Part shown: one piece after another, positions 21,375 to 33,089 of the stretch
Position numbering within the stretch: the first letter of the stretch is position 1
How the letters are laid out: every line of letters begins with the position of its first letter
Assembly: GCA_020796225.1 (NCBI GenBank)
Contig: CM036754.1
Span: 42,321,779-42,385,778, forward strand
From: Arion vulgaris
Taxonomy: Eukaryota > Mollusca > Gastropoda > Stylommatophora > Arionidae
DNA: 64,000 nucleotides
Direction of reading: 5' to 3'
Position numbers and translations under genes: made by a program
Notes under the pieces: model-generated
Seen by the model: only the letters and a program-made list of their open reading frames with translations
Database searches by the model: none
What the model was told of the DNA's origin: nothing

Positions 21375-21600
21375 TCTGAGGCAAATCAATCATCTATAAC
21401 TATCTTCTTCTTCTGCGATCTCAGGCCATGCGCTAATTCAATGTGGACCACAAACTGGACAATTAGCTTTAATTCTGTCAGGTTTCACCAAAGGTTAGTG
21501 TTCAGGTCTAGTGGGTGTGGCTACAAGTTGCTTATCCATTCAGTAGAGGACAGTCTTGAAGGATATGCTCCGGTGTCTTTTCCGCAATGACACTGACAGA
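21375..21600 (-). pseudogene. Possible Jockey-like LINE C-terminal zinc-knuckle relic
   Basis: Minus strand reads CHCGKDTGAYPSRLSSTE, then an NLW.NLTELKLIVQFV-like end. This resembles the C-terminal CxCGxxxxxxxHxLxxCP and LWxxxxxLxxTxxF pattern that follows RNase H-like parts in Jockey-type elements. Several stops. The match is by eye and weak. Confidence 0.4.
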
Positions 21601-21619
21601 GGTCTAGTTATCTATTAAA

Positions 21620-22350
21620 TATATATATTTATCCATCTATCTACCGGTCCGTCTATCTACCGGTCCGTCTATCTATATGTTTATATATATACTTGTCCAT
21701 GTAACTACCGGTCCATCTATCTATCTGTTTATATATCTACTTGTCCATGTAACTACCGGTAAATCTATCTATCTGTTTATATATCTACTTGTCCATGTAA
21801 CTACCTAAATCTATCTATCTATCTGTCTTATATCTCTTGTCCATGTAACTCCGTAATCTATCTATCTGTTTATATATCTACTTGTCCATGTAACTACCTC
21901 TATAACTATCTATGTGTCCATCTATCCACCTGCCCATCTATCCACCTGCCCATATATCCACCTGTTCATCTATCTACATATTAGTCTATCCACCTGCCCA
22001 TCTATCCACCTGCCCATATATCCACCTGCCCATCTATCCACCAGTACATCTATCCACCTACATACCAATCTATCTACCATCGTCCATCTATCTGTCCGTC
22101 CATCTACCTGTCCATCTATCTACCTGTCCGTCTATCTACCTGTCCATCTATCCACCAGTCCATCTATCCACCAATCCATCTAACTGTCCATCTATCTACC
22201 TGTCCGTCTATCTACCTTTCCATCTATCTACCTGACCGTCTATCTACCTGACCGTCTATCTACCTGTCCGTCTATCTACCTGTCCGTCTATCTACCTGTC
22301 CGTCTATCTACCTTTCCATCTATCTACCTGTCCGTCTATCTACCTGTCCT
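21620..22350. repeat. CTAT/CTGT/CCAT tetranucleotide satellite
   Basis: Degenerate simple sequence of ctatctac and ctgtccgt blocks, with a 48-50-bp higher-order unit (tctatctgtttatatatcta) at 21710-21900. Confidence 0.95.
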
Positions 22351-22696
22351 ATCAACATCACTACTGGCTGATCAACCTACCTCTCATCTTATTAACAACC
22401 TACTTAACGTTTCACCTGCCTTCTCCTCAAATACAACACCTTCCTCTGTCACTCTATATTCCTTCCTTCCTTCTCTGATTACAACACGAACACGCTATAA
22501 TATAATTAGCTAATAATAGGACTTCATAACTCTAACTCACTGGGCAAGGCAATCCGATGACGTTCGCTGCCAAAGAATCCGTAAAAAGCAAACAACCAAA
22601 AAAGTTCCGCAGATTATTTCATTAACAGTGCACAAGTGTCAGTTATTTGTTGTTTTTGGTTGAAATTTTGTTTTCAACTTACGAAATAAAACCAAG

Positions 22697-23200
22697 AAGC
22701 ATCTGGATACGTTGTGTGTAAATGATGACTGATTATATGAGTAAGAGAAACATCTGGATACGTTGTGTGTAAATGATGACTGATTATATAAGAGAAACAT
22801 CTGGATACGTTGTGTGTAAATGATGACTGATTATATGAGTAAGAGAAACATCTGGATACGTTGTGTGTAAATGATGACTGATTATATGAGTAAGAGAAAC
22901 ATCTGGATATGTTGTGTGTAAATGATGACTGGTTATGAGAGTAAGAGAAACATCTGGATATGTTGTGTGTAAATGATGACTGATTATATGAGTAAGAGAA
23001 ACATCTGGATACGTTGTGTGTAAATGATGACTGATTATATGAGTAAGAGAAACATCTGGATACGTTGTGTGTAAATGATGACTGATTATATGAGTAAGAG
23101 AAACATCTGGATATGTTGTGTGTAAATGATGACTGATTATATGAGTAAGAGAAACATCTGGATATGTTGTGTGTAAATGGTGACTGGTTATGGGAGTAAA
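22697..23200. repeat. 51-bp minisatellite, about 10 copies
   Basis: Unit catctggatacgttgtgtgt, aaatgatgactgattatatg, agtaagagaaa. The unit at 22787 lacks 6 bp. Confidence 0.97.
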
Positions 23201-23204
23201 AGGT

Positions 23205-23500
23205 AGGAAGAAAGATGTGCAGTGTAGAGATGTGTAGAGTGTGAGAGGAGTTGTAAGGTGTGAGAATGTGACGTGTGTGAGAGAGTGTGAGCAGAGTGTG
23301 AGAGGAGTGTGTAGCAGAGTGTGAGAGGAGTGTGTGAGCAGAGTTAGTGAGAGGAGTGTGTAGCAGAGTGTGAGAGGAGTGTGTAGCAGAGTGTGAGAGG
23401 AGTGTGAGAAGGAATTTTAGAGGGAGATGAGACTGGGAATGAGCTAGGAAGAAAGATGGAAAGAGTGGTGGTTCTCTCTCTCTCTCTCTCTCTCTCGATC
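23205..23500. repeat. GAGTGTGA-rich array and (TC)n
   Basis: About eight units of gtgagaggagtgtgtagcag (about 23 bp), ending with a TC microsatellite at 23473-23495. Confidence 0.9.
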
Positions 23501-23559
23501 ACCGCCAAGACCGATGTACCAGACCTCCTCATAAATTCTATTCATGTGGAAATCTGATA

Positions 23560-23830
23560 CATGCAGCCTTAGCATTGGTGTGCATTTTACGTCCCATCTT
23601 CAGCACCATTTGGAGCTATAGTGCTTATCCTTCGGCGATGTGTCCGGTTTCAGTCAGCGTTTACTCGGTTCGCTCTCCGCTCTGTAGCCATCTAGTGTTT
23701 TTTACGGTGTAGGGTAGCTAGCCCCACACCCAACCTCCTTAGTCTCATCTTACGACATGCGTGGCAGGTAACAGTGGTTCTATTCTTTGCACCCCAATTT
23801 GGGCACCGGTAACCACTCGGGCGTGTGGTG
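23560..23830 (-). mobile_element. LINE/SINE 5' region sharing the family D head
   Basis: On the minus strand it begins cgcccgagtggttaccggtg, as in SINE D, and passes through aaggaggttgggtgtggggc to gctaccctacaccgtaaaaa. After that point it matches the 5' region of the RTE element at 62340-62480, not SINE D. It then continues into a separate body (aaccgagtaaacgctgactg). Confidence 0.6.
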
Positions 23831-23904
23831 GTTCAGGAAGTTTGAGAGAAGGATAAGGGAGCAGATAGTGTGAGTTAGAGAGGAAGCCACCGGTGTGTTG
23901 CTGA

Positions 23905-24140
23905 GGCCCGCAAGAAGAGCAAATAACAGTAACACTGCGACCTACAAAGCATGTCGTAAGAGGCGTCTGAGGTAGGGGACCTAGGAAGCTACCCTAGTAA
24001 ATAAAAAGCGTCGCAGAAATATGATGTGCTGGCCTACTTGTAGGCGCATAACTGGCACAACATAAATCGCTCTTAGGCTCAGATCGCATACAGATCACAA
24101 TGAGTGGTTAACAAGTGGTCGTTAATAGCTGAGAACCGTC
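23905..24140 (+). mobile_element. SINE family E
   Basis: Contains agtaacactgcgacctacaa, gcatgtcgtaagaggcgtct, aagctaccctagtaaataaa and tgcataactggcacaacat. No clear target duplication. Confidence 0.75.
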
Positions 24141-24339
24141 GTGTCGTTGAGGCACAGAGAAAACGAGCTGCGCTAAAAGACAGAACACACAACACCCACA
24201 TGTCTAACCTTGATCATGTATACCCCACCTGTGGTAGGGGATTGTATTCTAGGATTTGACTCTACAGTCACCTCCGCACACATCAGAGAGGTACAGCAGC
24301 ACACGTCTGAGGCTGTTGTCATGGACAGCTATTATTATT

Positions 24340-24540
24340 TTTAATGTTCACCTTTTGCGTGGATGGCCTTTTGCTGTGTATCCACTGTATCGAAGTAACA
24401 TTGCTCTTTGAGGCGCACTGTCTGTTGGTAATCTGCTTACGTGACAGAACCATTTAATTTGCTGTTTCCTTCTGAAGTTCAATATTGATGTTGCACACAC
24501 TGTTTTTCTCATGTCTTCATTTCCAAACCAGTCTCTTTTT
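24340..24540 (-). pseudogene. LINE C-terminal relic (CIRRMLG family)
   Basis: Minus strand gives GNEDMRKTVCATSILNFRRK, QQIKWFCHVSRLPTD, and AMLLRYSGYTAKGHPRK. The same segment is on the plus strand at 37000-37180. Downstream arrays (24545-24850) encode the motif that should come just before it. Confidence 0.75.
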
Positions 24541-24544
24541 TTTA

Positions 24545-24850
24545 TATACCCAGCATTGTGTATAGATATTTCATCTCTGTCGTGACTGATCTCTGCTTGA
24601 TATACCCAGCATTGTGTATAGATATTTCATCTCTGTCGTGACTGATCTCTGCTTGATATACCCAGCATTGTGTATAGATATTTCATCTCTGTCGTGACTG
24701 ATCTCTGCTTGATATACCCAGCATTGTGTATAGATATTTCATCTCTGTCGTGACTGATCTCTGCTTGATATACCCAGCATTGTGTATAGATATTTCATCT
24801 CTGTCGTGACTGATCTCTGTCGGACTGATATCTCTTGATACACACATCAT
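24545..24850. repeat. 56-bp minisatellite, 5 copies, from LINE RT coding sequence
   Basis: Unit gatatacccagcattgtgta, tagatatttcatctctgtcg, tgactgatctctgctt. On the minus strand it has the SRQR...NAGYI segment equivalent to the CIRRMLGVS segment at 36885-36945, and it lies where that segment belongs in the relic to its left. Confidence 0.95.
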
Positions 24851-24898
24851 TCTGCGTAGACACTTCCTCTCTGTCGTTAATAAAGGGAAGTGCTTGAT

Positions 24899-25151
24899 GT
24901 TCTTCTTCTTTGTGTTCGTTCTTTACGACCAATTTTAATCACTCTTTGTGATATGTTTGATCTTTGCCAAGAACGTGTATACGTTGCACATTGGTTTGGT
25001 AGGCCCCTAAACGCATAAGACTTCTACACGTTTAGGACACATGCATCCGATTTCAGCCAAACCTCCTTAGTCGCCTCTTACGACATGCGTGGCCGATAAC
25101 AGCGGTTCTATTCTTTACACCCCAAATTTGGGCCCTGGTAACCACTCGGAC
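24899..25151 (-). mobile_element. SINE family D with 13-bp target duplication
   Basis: Full-length minus-strand copy, 253 bp, flanked by a perfect direct repeat ggaagtgcttgat at 24886-24898 and 25152-25164. It starts at the right with the cgtccgagtggttaccag head and ends at the left in a gaagaagaac tail. Confidence 0.92.
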
Positions 25152-25224
25152 GGAAGTGCTTGATAAAGAAGAAGAAAAATTGAGCATTTTGGACATACTA
25201 AAGGACATGGTTCTATGAAGATAC

Positions 25225-25575
25225 TTTTTCTATAGAGTATGATACCGGGCAGACAAGAGGACTTTCATGGAGGGTATGATACCGACAGACAAGAGGACTT
25301 TCATGAAGTATGATACCGGGCAGACAAGAGACTTTCATGGAGGTATGATACCGACAGACAGAGGACTTTCATGGAGAGTATGATACCGGGCAGACAAGAG
25401 GACTTTCATGGAGAGTATGATACCGGACAGACAAGAGGACTTTCATGGAGAGTATGATACCGGGCAGACAAGAGGACTTTCATGGAGGGTATGATACCGG
25501 GCAGACAAGAGGACTTTCATGGAGGGTATGATACCGGGCAGACAAGAGGAAGTTAATGGAGGGCATGATACCGGG
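25225..25575. repeat. 36-bp minisatellite (EGMIPGR segment), about 10 copies
   Basis: Unit gggtatgataccgggcagac, aagaggactttcatgga. Small deletions affect units at 25275-25370. Confidence 0.95.
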
Positions 25576-25599
25576 CACAAGATGTCATTGACGAGTTGA

Positions 25600-26340
25600 A
25601 TAAGGCAGACAAAGGACACCTCAGGACATGAAGAATATAGCTACGGCATACGAAGGACACCTCACTCAGGACATGAAGGATATAGCTACGGTAGACAAAG
25701 GACACCTCACACAGGACATGAAGGACACCTCACACAGGACATGAAGGACACCTCACACAGGACATGAAGACATAACAGGATAGAAGGACACCTCACACAG
25801 GACATGAAGGACATCTCACACAGGACATGAAGAATATAGCTACGGCAGATGAAGGACACCTCACACAGGACATGAAGGACATCTCACACAGGACATGAAG
25901 AATATAGCTACGGCAGATGAAGGACATCTCACACAGGACATGAAGAATATAGCTAGGGTAGATGAAGGACACCTCACTCAGGACATGAAGGACACCTCAC
26001 TCAGGACATGAAGGACACCTCACTCAGGACATGAAGGACATCTCACTCAGGACATGAAGGACACCTCACTCAGGACATGAAGGACACCTCACTCAGGACA
26101 TGAAGGACACCTCACACAGGACATGAAGGACACCTCACATAGGACATGAAGGACACCTCACACAGGACATGAAGGACACCTCACTCAGGACATGAAGGAC
26201 ACTTCACTCAGGACATGAAGGACACCTCACTCAGGACATGAAGGACACCTCACTCAGGACATGAAGGACACCTCACTCAGGACATGAAGGACACCTCACA
26301 CAGGACATGAAGGACATCTCACATAGGACATGAAGGCATT
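25600..26340. repeat. 24-bp minisatellite (GHL segment), about 28 copies with longer 60-bp units
   Basis: Unit gacatgaaggacacctcact (tcag). On the left, longer units include agaatatagctacggcagac, keeping more of the parental LINE coding sequence; on the right only the short 24-bp form persists. Confidence 0.95.
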
Positions 26341-26460
26341 AAGAACTAATGTCATTAGAGCAAAGTTCCGAAAGGTTGATGGTTATTGGTTACTGAACCG
26401 ACGCCATTACACTTCAGACAGACCCATAGGTGCTCAGTCTCCCCTAACAGATGTCGAAGG

Positions 26461-27219
26461 GTACTGATGTTTTCTATGGCTCACTGATTAAACATACTTC
26501 TCACTCTGCCCATCATACATCCAGTTCTACTTGTACAACGGGTAACTCCAGTACCTTAAATCGCTGGATCGATTCAACATCTATTATAGTTTCTTCATCA
26601 ACAGACAGTCATGAAAATACTGAAGAATATCCCTCGTATCCATCTTCAACTCCCTGACAATAAATGCTGTTGACTGGTCCTCCAGCAGATCCGAAAGGGA
26701 CACGCTAGATGATAATCATGATGAGTATGATGAATAATAACATTAAATAATTATACAATATTGATAACTACTAGAGATGTAATCCCTAAGAGAAAAAAGC
26801 TAGTTTTAATACAAAATATTGATAGAACATATGTATAAACTTATCTTCTTATCTTGAAGTGCTTGGCTCCCAGTACAAAGTAGCAACAACATCCACAAAT
26901 GTCATATGACATGTGTATTACGTCACAACAGTAAAGGTCACAATGTGCATGCTCTTATACTTTTCATAGCCGCTACTGCCAAAAGATCTTTATTAAACTG
27001 TTTCCCGTTTCGAATGACATTTACTTAACGATGTTTCTACCAGGCGTATGTCTTTTTTTTATATTAATCTTGGATTATCGCTTCTAATCTCGTATACAGG
27101 CGACAAGATGTCCATTAATGTGGCAGATTTGAGAACAGTTCAGACCAAATCAATGTTCAGGAATGCAAACTGGCATAGTTATTTCGGCATCTGGTTCTGA
27201 TAATATATTTTTTATGGAA
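26461..27219. other. No recognised feature
   Basis: Unique AT-rich DNA. The 68-codon Ser/Thr-rich frame at 26451-26657 has no recognisable domain. Confidence 0.5.
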
Positions 27220-27221
27220 AG

Positions 27222-27605
27222 AAGCAAAGTCAGTCCATTCAGTGTCCTATTAGTGCCCGGTCCTTTGAGCTAGCTAAAGGTTACTTGAAATTATCAACGT
27301 TGCAAAGTCAATCCATTCAGTGTCCTAGTAGTGCCCGGCTCCGTGAGCTAGCTAACGGTTACTTGAAATTATCAACGTTGCAAAGTCAATCCACTCAGTG
27401 TCCTAGTAGTGCCGGCCCCGTGAGCTAGCTAAAGGTTACTTGAAATTATCAACGTTGAAAGTCAATCCATTCAGTGTCCTAGTATGCCCGGTCCTTGAGC
27501 TAGCTAAAGTTACTTGAAATTATCAATGTAGATAAGTCAATAACATTCATGATTCTAGTAATTAGCATCGGTCCTTTGAGCTGATAAAAGTATAATATCT
27601 GGGAA
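27222..27605. repeat. About 76-bp minisatellite, 5 copies, decaying rightward
   Basis: Unit aaagtcaatccattcagtgt, cctagtagtgcccggtcc, gagctagctaaaggttactt, gaaattatcaacgttg. The last two units carry many single-base losses. Confidence 0.92.
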
Positions 27606-27814
27606 ATTATGTCAATGTGAGATCATTTATCAATAACTGACGATTCTGAATCTTGCATCAGGTATGGTACGATAAAAGTGGATAAATATCTGCGGTAGTG
27701 GTCACTTGTCGTGAAGTTGTTTCGTTCGTGACAAGCAGTCAAAACTCTCTCGCTGTGTGCATACGGTAACGGTAAGTGGTCGAACTACATGAGGGCCTGA
27801 AGGTTTACTATGGA

Positions 27815-27955
27815 ATCTAAATTACAAGTACTTCTAGAATCGGAGAAAAGCTCTCCTGAATGGCTGGGGATAAGGAAAGCAAGCTTTCATGCAAAAATTA
27901 GTCAGAAATATTAGGCATCATGACTACACCTGAATTCACAGCAAGCGAACAAAAA
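27815..27955 (+). mobile_element. SINE family F, 3' fragment
   Basis: gaaagcaagctttcatgcaa followed by catcatgactacacctgaat and cagcaagcgaac aligns with the 3' part of the SINE at 56940-57015. The tRNA-like head is missing. Confidence 0.6.
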
Positions 27956-28016
27956 TAAAACAGCAACTGAACATGAAAATAATCAAAACTAATCAAATGA
28001 ACTCTTGATAATGAAT

Positions 28017-28325
28017 CTATTGGAATCAATGAATCTTCTTCGAATCAATGAATCTTCTTCGAATCAATGAATCTTCTTCGAATCAATGAATCTACTTCGA
28101 ATCAATGAATCTACTTCGAATCAATGAATCTTCTTCGAATCAATGAATCTTCTTCGAATCAATGAATCTTCTTCGAATCAATGAATCTTCTTCGAATCAA
28201 TGAGTCTTCTTCGAATCAATGAATCTTCTTCGAATCAATGAATCTTCTTCGAATCAATGAATCTTCTTCGAATCAATGAATCTTCTTCGAATCAATGAAT
28301 CTTCTTCGAATCAATGAATCTTCTT
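28017..28325. repeat. 19-bp minisatellite, about 16 copies
   Basis: Unit gaatcaatgaatcttcttc. It directly abuts the ttcttctttttcttcttcc tail of the SINE on its right, and the unit's cttcttc may derive from that tail. Confidence 0.95.
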
Positions 28326-28590
28326 CTTTTTCTTCTTCCAACGCAACATATCGACCACCTGTTAAATCCTCTTTCTGATTTGTATGTGATCTGAACCTAA
28401 GAGCGATTGTACATTGTGCCAGTTATGCGATTAAAAGTATGGAAGCACATCCAATTTCTGCGATGCTTTTTATTTACTAGGATAGCTTTCCTAGTTTCTA
28501 CATCAGTCGCCTCTTACGACATGCCTTGTAAGTCGCAGTGGTACTATTCTTTGCTTCCCTTGTGGGCCCCGGCACCCCATGGGCGCTAAC
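28325..28590 (-). mobile_element. SINE family E
   Basis: Minus-strand copy with its gaagaagaaa tail at the left; contains cgcctcttacgacatgcctt and agcgattgtacattgtgcca. The overlapping 60-codon open frame is not a gene. Confidence 0.75.
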
Positions 28591-28984
28591 GAGTGAAGGA
28601 AAACAACAACAAACTGAGATAATGGTTCGATCCAATCAATGAGTCAATGAATATTTACTATCAACATTTGTTCTCTCTTGTTCTCCTACTCTGCTTTGAA
28701 CTTGTTAGAACTCATTGAATCATGTACTTGTTATTTCTTCTTAGTTGATCTTATATGTCATCAGCGTTGACAGTAAGCGCTAGATGTTCCGTCCAGAAGA
28801 GGGGAAAAGTGGATATAAAAATGCAACGTGTCACCAAGGTCGTGTTACCAAATAGGCATCACATTTTCCCTAACAGATGAATAAGTCTGTGCTAAATCTG
28901 GCCCCAAGCTAAATGTCTAGACAACACGCAACCAAAATAGTTATGGCATTTGTGTATAGTACGTGGCAACAACTTGGAAAATAT

Positions 28985-29200
28985 ACAATGGTAAAGTTAG
29001 AGAACAATGGACAGCTAACCACACTGACAAGTTGGAGACATTTCAAAATTAATGTTTAAGAAGAGATTTGATAATTTTCAGGCCAAGTACGATACGAACT
29101 GAAGAGATTTTGAAACGAACAAACTGTGCATCATTGAAGACCATCATTAAAGGACAGGAAAATTGATTGGGCAGATATGTATTACGGTAGGGGCATTGGC
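28985..29200 (+). pseudogene. RTE-type LINE C-terminal relic
   Basis: Plus-strand frames give EQWTANHTDKLETFQN, CLRRDLIIFRPSTIRTEEIL and RTNCASLKTIIKGQENW. These correspond to the KLxTFxNxCLRRIL..RW...I.N.EL..RT motif block. The start and end are frameshifted. 29200-29640 to its right is unique. Confidence 0.65.
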
Positions 29201-29639
29201 TAGGACAGTTTTCAGATGGAAAACGGATGGGAAAATAATGTCTGGTTTAATGCTTGAAGCGACACTGTGAGCTGTAAATTTCATTCCAAATGCTTCTTTT
29301 GTGTGTGACAACGGTTGTTGTGTTGTTAATTGCATATTCATAAAATGGAAGACATCTAGTAGGCGGTGATCTAGCAGCTAGCTCATATGTAGAAATCGGC
29401 TGCCTTTATTAAATTCACGTATGACCAGTTAGAGTTCCTCATGATTACTCGTAGCTTTTTTCTGAGGCCATGTTTCGTTTTGCTGGTTGTGTATATTCTT
29501 TCAATACACATTACTTTATATCTCTATAAGAAATTAGTCTAACTGACATGTATCTATCATACAACATAGAAATGATAACAGACAAGCAAATACTGATAGT
29601 AAGTTCAAATAAATTGTATATTTAAATCTGACTGTACTG

Positions 29640-29880
29640 ACCCTAAGAGCAAAGAATAGTACCACTGCTACCTTCAAGGCATGTCATAAGAGGCGACTAC
29701 GGTAGGGACCTAGGGAAGCTACCCTAGTAAATAAAAAGCAAACCAGAAATTGGATGTGCTGGCCTACTTGTAGGTGCATAACTGGCACAACGTACAATCG
29801 TTTTGGGCTCAGATTACATACAAATCACACGGAGTGGTTAACAAGTGGTCGATAGGGAGCATTCGAAGAAGAAGAATTAA
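29640..29880 (+). mobile_element. SINE family E
   Basis: Contains gcaaagaatagtaccactgc, gcatgtcataagaggcgact, agctaccctagtaaataaaa and tgcataactggcacaacgta, ending gaagaagaa. Confidence 0.8.
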
Positions 29881-30044
29881 TACATTTGAATGTTCTCTCA
29901 AATATGAAATGAATATCAATAAAATTGTGGAATTATATGGAAAGGAAATTCAACCAATCAACCGATACCTACGATGCACGTGATTGATTCAATAAAACCT
30001 AATATCTTATATTAAGCTTCTAAAGAACAAGGTCAAGATATTAG

Positions 30045-30320
30045 AAAAATAAGATGGCGCTGGATAGGACACACTTTGAGAAATTCCGAGGGAATATAAC
30101 AAAAGGGCTCTTTCCTGGAACCCATAGGAACAGAGGAAGAGAGAGAGAGAGGCATAGAAAGACACGGAGACGAGATTTGGAGGCAGAGATAAAAAATATA
30201 AAGAAGAGCTGGAGAGAGTTGAAGGAGATAGTTTGAGATAGGAAGACTTTGTGTGAGTTGGTTGAGGGCTTCAGGGTTAAAACGGCATGAGAGAGAGAGA
30301 TAGTGAGAGAGATAAAGAAA
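30045..30320 (+). pseudogene. RTE-type LINE extreme C-terminus
   Basis: Plus strand gives RWRWIGHTLRN, then KGLFPGTHRNRGRE, RHRKTRRRDLEAEIKNIKKS, WRELKEIVWDRKTL and EGFRVKTA. This is the GHTLR...W.P.G.RxRGRP..TWRR.LE...K..W..L...A.DR..W tail of RTE elements. An internal stop near 30235 and a GAGA-rich end show decay. Confidence 0.8.
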
Positions 30321-30356
30321 GATACAGAGAGGAGGCACAAGCTCGCCACCTTTCAG

Positions 30357-30640
30357 CAAAGTAAGTAAAAGTAAAGGAACCCTTTCACACCTCGTGGTAT
30401 ATAGGTCAGAGTTAGGCCTGTATTTTTCATTGACCGTCGGCACACGATGGGTGATGTGGTCAGCATCACGCCGGCCGCCTTTACTTTCCCAGAGCATGTC
30501 TGGTACCCAGTTGAGGTTGGGTCGACCTGAGAGCCGTCGTGGTCGGGAAAAATTCCACGCGCATCGCGGGAGCTCAACCCAGACCACCAGCCTTGCGAAG
30601 CGAGTTCACTAACAACTACGCTAGAGCGGCTCTCTTTCAG
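30357..30640 (-). mobile_element. tRNA-derived SINE, family G
   Basis: On the minus strand it starts gagagccgctctagcgtagt (A-box region), has tctgggttgagctcccgcg at the B-box position, a GC-rich body, and ends in cctttacttttacttacttt. Family G is the most GC-rich SINE in the window. The 184-codon minus-strand frame that overlaps it and the LINE relic is not a gene. Confidence 0.75.
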
Positions 30641-30974
30641 CAATGACACGGAACCAAACTTCCATGTCCAGAATACGGACTAGTCCACGGTCGTCAAGTT
30701 AGCTTCTATCATATAGATATCCCACTTTCTGTTTTATCATACTCTAGAATACAACAGTAAAAGTTGACGATGAACAAACAAAACTACATCTTCATTTTCC
30801 CTTGTGGGGATTTAAATAAGTGTAACAAACGAGAAATGAATAATTCAGAGCTCTGTTTGTGCACACACAGACACACTAATCGATAGAGATTTTATTGAAT
30901 GTGGTGTAACTGTGCTAATTCCATCAGCTACAATTTACTTCCAATGTTGATCGTGTATTTAAGTATCAACATTT

Positions 30975-31388
30975 CACTCTGTTTTGATGCATGTTATTTG
31001 AGTGCAACGGTGTATGCTACAACAGTTCATCTCTCTGATCTTGATGCACGTTGTTGAATTTTTGAGATTTGAGTGCAACGGGTGTATGCTACAACAGTTC
31101 ATTCTGTTTGATGCGTTATTTGAGTGCAACGGGTGTATGCTACAACAGTTCATCGTATGCTGTTCTGATGCATGTTATTTGAGTGCAACGGGTGTATGCT
31201 ACAACAGTTCATATCTGTCTTGATGCATGTTATTTGAGTGCAACGGTTGTATGCTACAACAGTTCATCTCTGTCTTGATGCATGTTATTTGAGTGCAACG
31301 GGTGTATGCTACAACAGTTCATATCTGTCTTGATGCATGTTATTTGAGTGCAACAGGTGTATGCTACAACAGTTCATCTCTGTTGTTT
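30975..31388. repeat. About 55-bp minisatellite, 8 copies
   Basis: Unit tgatgcatgttatttgagtg, caacgggtgtatgctacaac, agttcatctctgtct. Confidence 0.95.
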
Positions 31389-31735
31389 GATTGATAGGAC
31401 CTTCATCATCATTGCACTTCGGTAAGTAATCATGTGTGCTCCGATCTCTTTCTTACATAGGAAGATCTCCGAACTTCGTAGCACCGGCGAGGGTCACCGA
31501 TGTAATTTAGAAGATAGTAAAAATATTTTGTAATTATTTTTTTAAAATAAAGAATTTTGCCCGCGCAGCAGGTTCCCTCAATTTGAACTACCGAGGGTTC
31601 TTTTAAGTGCTCAAATTGAACACGGGACCCACTTTTATCGTCCGTCTCCGATAGGACTAGGAACTCGATCTCACCTACACTGAGATCAGGGATCCCTGGA
31701 AAAATATTCCGATGGCTCCACGAGGGCCTATGTAA
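31388..31735. mobile_element. SINE-like composite A-B element
   Basis: Module A (ttgattgataggaccttcat, agtaatcatgtgtgctccga, caccggcgagggtcaccgat) followed by reversed module B (aattttgcccgcgcagcagg, gataggactaggaactcgat). It is the reverse complement of the arrangement at 11130-11475. Confidence 0.7.
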
Positions 31736-31911
31736 CGAGCGGTCACCACCTAACCTCGACGCCCCCAGAGACCGCCAGAAGTTACTCTCTACAACGCTCT
31801 ATCAAGACAACATAAGAAACAGAAAGTTTATCAACGTTAATGTCGTAGCCGTTGAAGAAACGAAAGAAAACTAAGGCTAATGAAGTTCAGACTGTAATCT
31901 ACATCGTTTCT

Positions 31912-32262
31912 CGGACTCGTCTTTATATTGTTATCGTTTTCTCCGGAGCTCCCTTATATTGTTATCGTTTTCCCGAGCTCCTGATATTGTTATCGTTTTC
32001 TCCGGAACTCCCTTATATTGTTATCGTTTTCTCCGGAGCTCCTTATATTGTTATCGTTTTCTCCGGAGCTCCTTATATTGTTATCGTTTTCTCGGACTCC
32101 TATATTGTTATCGTTTTCTCCGGAGCTCCCTGATATTGTTTTTCTCGGAGTCCCTTATATTATTATCGTTTTCTCCAGAGCTCCATTATATTATTATCGT
32201 TTTCTCCGGAGCTCCCTTATATTATTATCGTTTTCTCCGGAGCTCCCTTATATTGTTGCTAG
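31912..32262. repeat. 31-bp minisatellite, 11 copies
   Basis: Unit ttatattgttatcgttttct plus ccggagctccc. It includes the near-palindrome ccggagctcc. Three units on the left side have short deletions. Confidence 0.95.
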
Positions 32263-32395
32263 AGTTACAGAGTTCATGCTTTTATACAACAGTCTCGACG
32301 GCAGGGATCTTTCCAGTTCTACCGATAGCGATGAAACCAAATAGGGAAACTTGTCAACCCTTTGCCTTTAGAACCCGTTTTGAAATGGTTTATCT

Positions 32396-32757
32396 CATAG
32401 GTTCCCAACGTGGGCGGCAGTGGGCGCTGAAGCCTTCATAATGGGTTCAGCAGTGGTTGGGGAAGGGGGAGGAGTGTTCAAGCGATCTTTATAGAAGAAA
32501 TTAATAATATATATTAAAAAATAAATTATTTTCATTTTTTTTGCGATTGAATAACTGTGTTCAAGAGAAAGTACATATTGACCACTGTTTTTTCAATACT
32601 TTAACAGCATAAGTAGTAATGTATCATTAGTTGCTATTTACATGAAAAATATCAAACTACTTGAACGCGGGAAACTTATAATGGGGCGGAGAGGGGGGCG
32701 TTAAAAAAATATGTCTTGCAAAGTGGGCGGTAGCCAGGAAAAGTTTGGGAACCTATG
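32396..32757. mobile_element. Non-autonomous hAT transposon, CATAGGTTCC family, copy 3
   Basis: Ends cataggttcccaacgtggg and aagtttgggaacctatg. Flanking octamers gtttatct (32388-32395) and gtttacct (32758-32765) agree at 7 of 8. At 362 bp it is the shortest and gives the unexpanded form of the family. Confidence 0.88.
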
Positions 32758-33089
32758 GTTTACCTAGTCAAGCACTGAAGAAAATTTCTTTATGAACTGT
32801 ATGCATGCTGCCTATGATTGCTGTAGATTGGTGGTCTATATTTATTTTGTAACAAGATTATCATATCTCAAAGTATGTTATAATTTACCTAAAATTGTAT
32901 TGGATATTCAAGTGTTATCAACTTTACGCAATCAGAAATAAATACAAGTTTTATAAGACAACAAGAGCGTGAAATAATAACATGGAACACAGTTTTATAA
33001 ATTGTTTGTGTGTGGCCATGTCAATCAACTTTTTACTTAACGGACTTCCTTTTATTGATATTCAATCAATCAATCAAGTGCCATGCCTG

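Larger units (their letters stand above)
25165..26460 (+). pseudogene. LINE RT C-terminus blown up into two successive minisatellites
   Basis: The plus strand begins KIEHFGHTKGHGSMK-like (25175-25220), the FGHIKRHxxLE motif of LINE C-termini. Next come EGMIPGR repeats, then DMKNIATADEGHL repeats, then RAKFRKVDGYW at about 26358. In an unexpanded relative (61430-61640) the same order FGHIKRH, IPAKRR, DLKMPAAEAGHL, EKDKF is found once each. This copy is thus one LINE end whose two adjacent motifs were amplified independently. Confidence 0.8.

Noticed and set aside
23473..23495. Polypyrimidine tract as a splice signal
   Set aside because: It is a TC microsatellite at the end of an array, with no exon-like frame after it.
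30033..30587. A 184-codon minus-strand gene
   Set aside because: It overlaps a plus-strand LINE relic and a SINE; its composition follows those elements.
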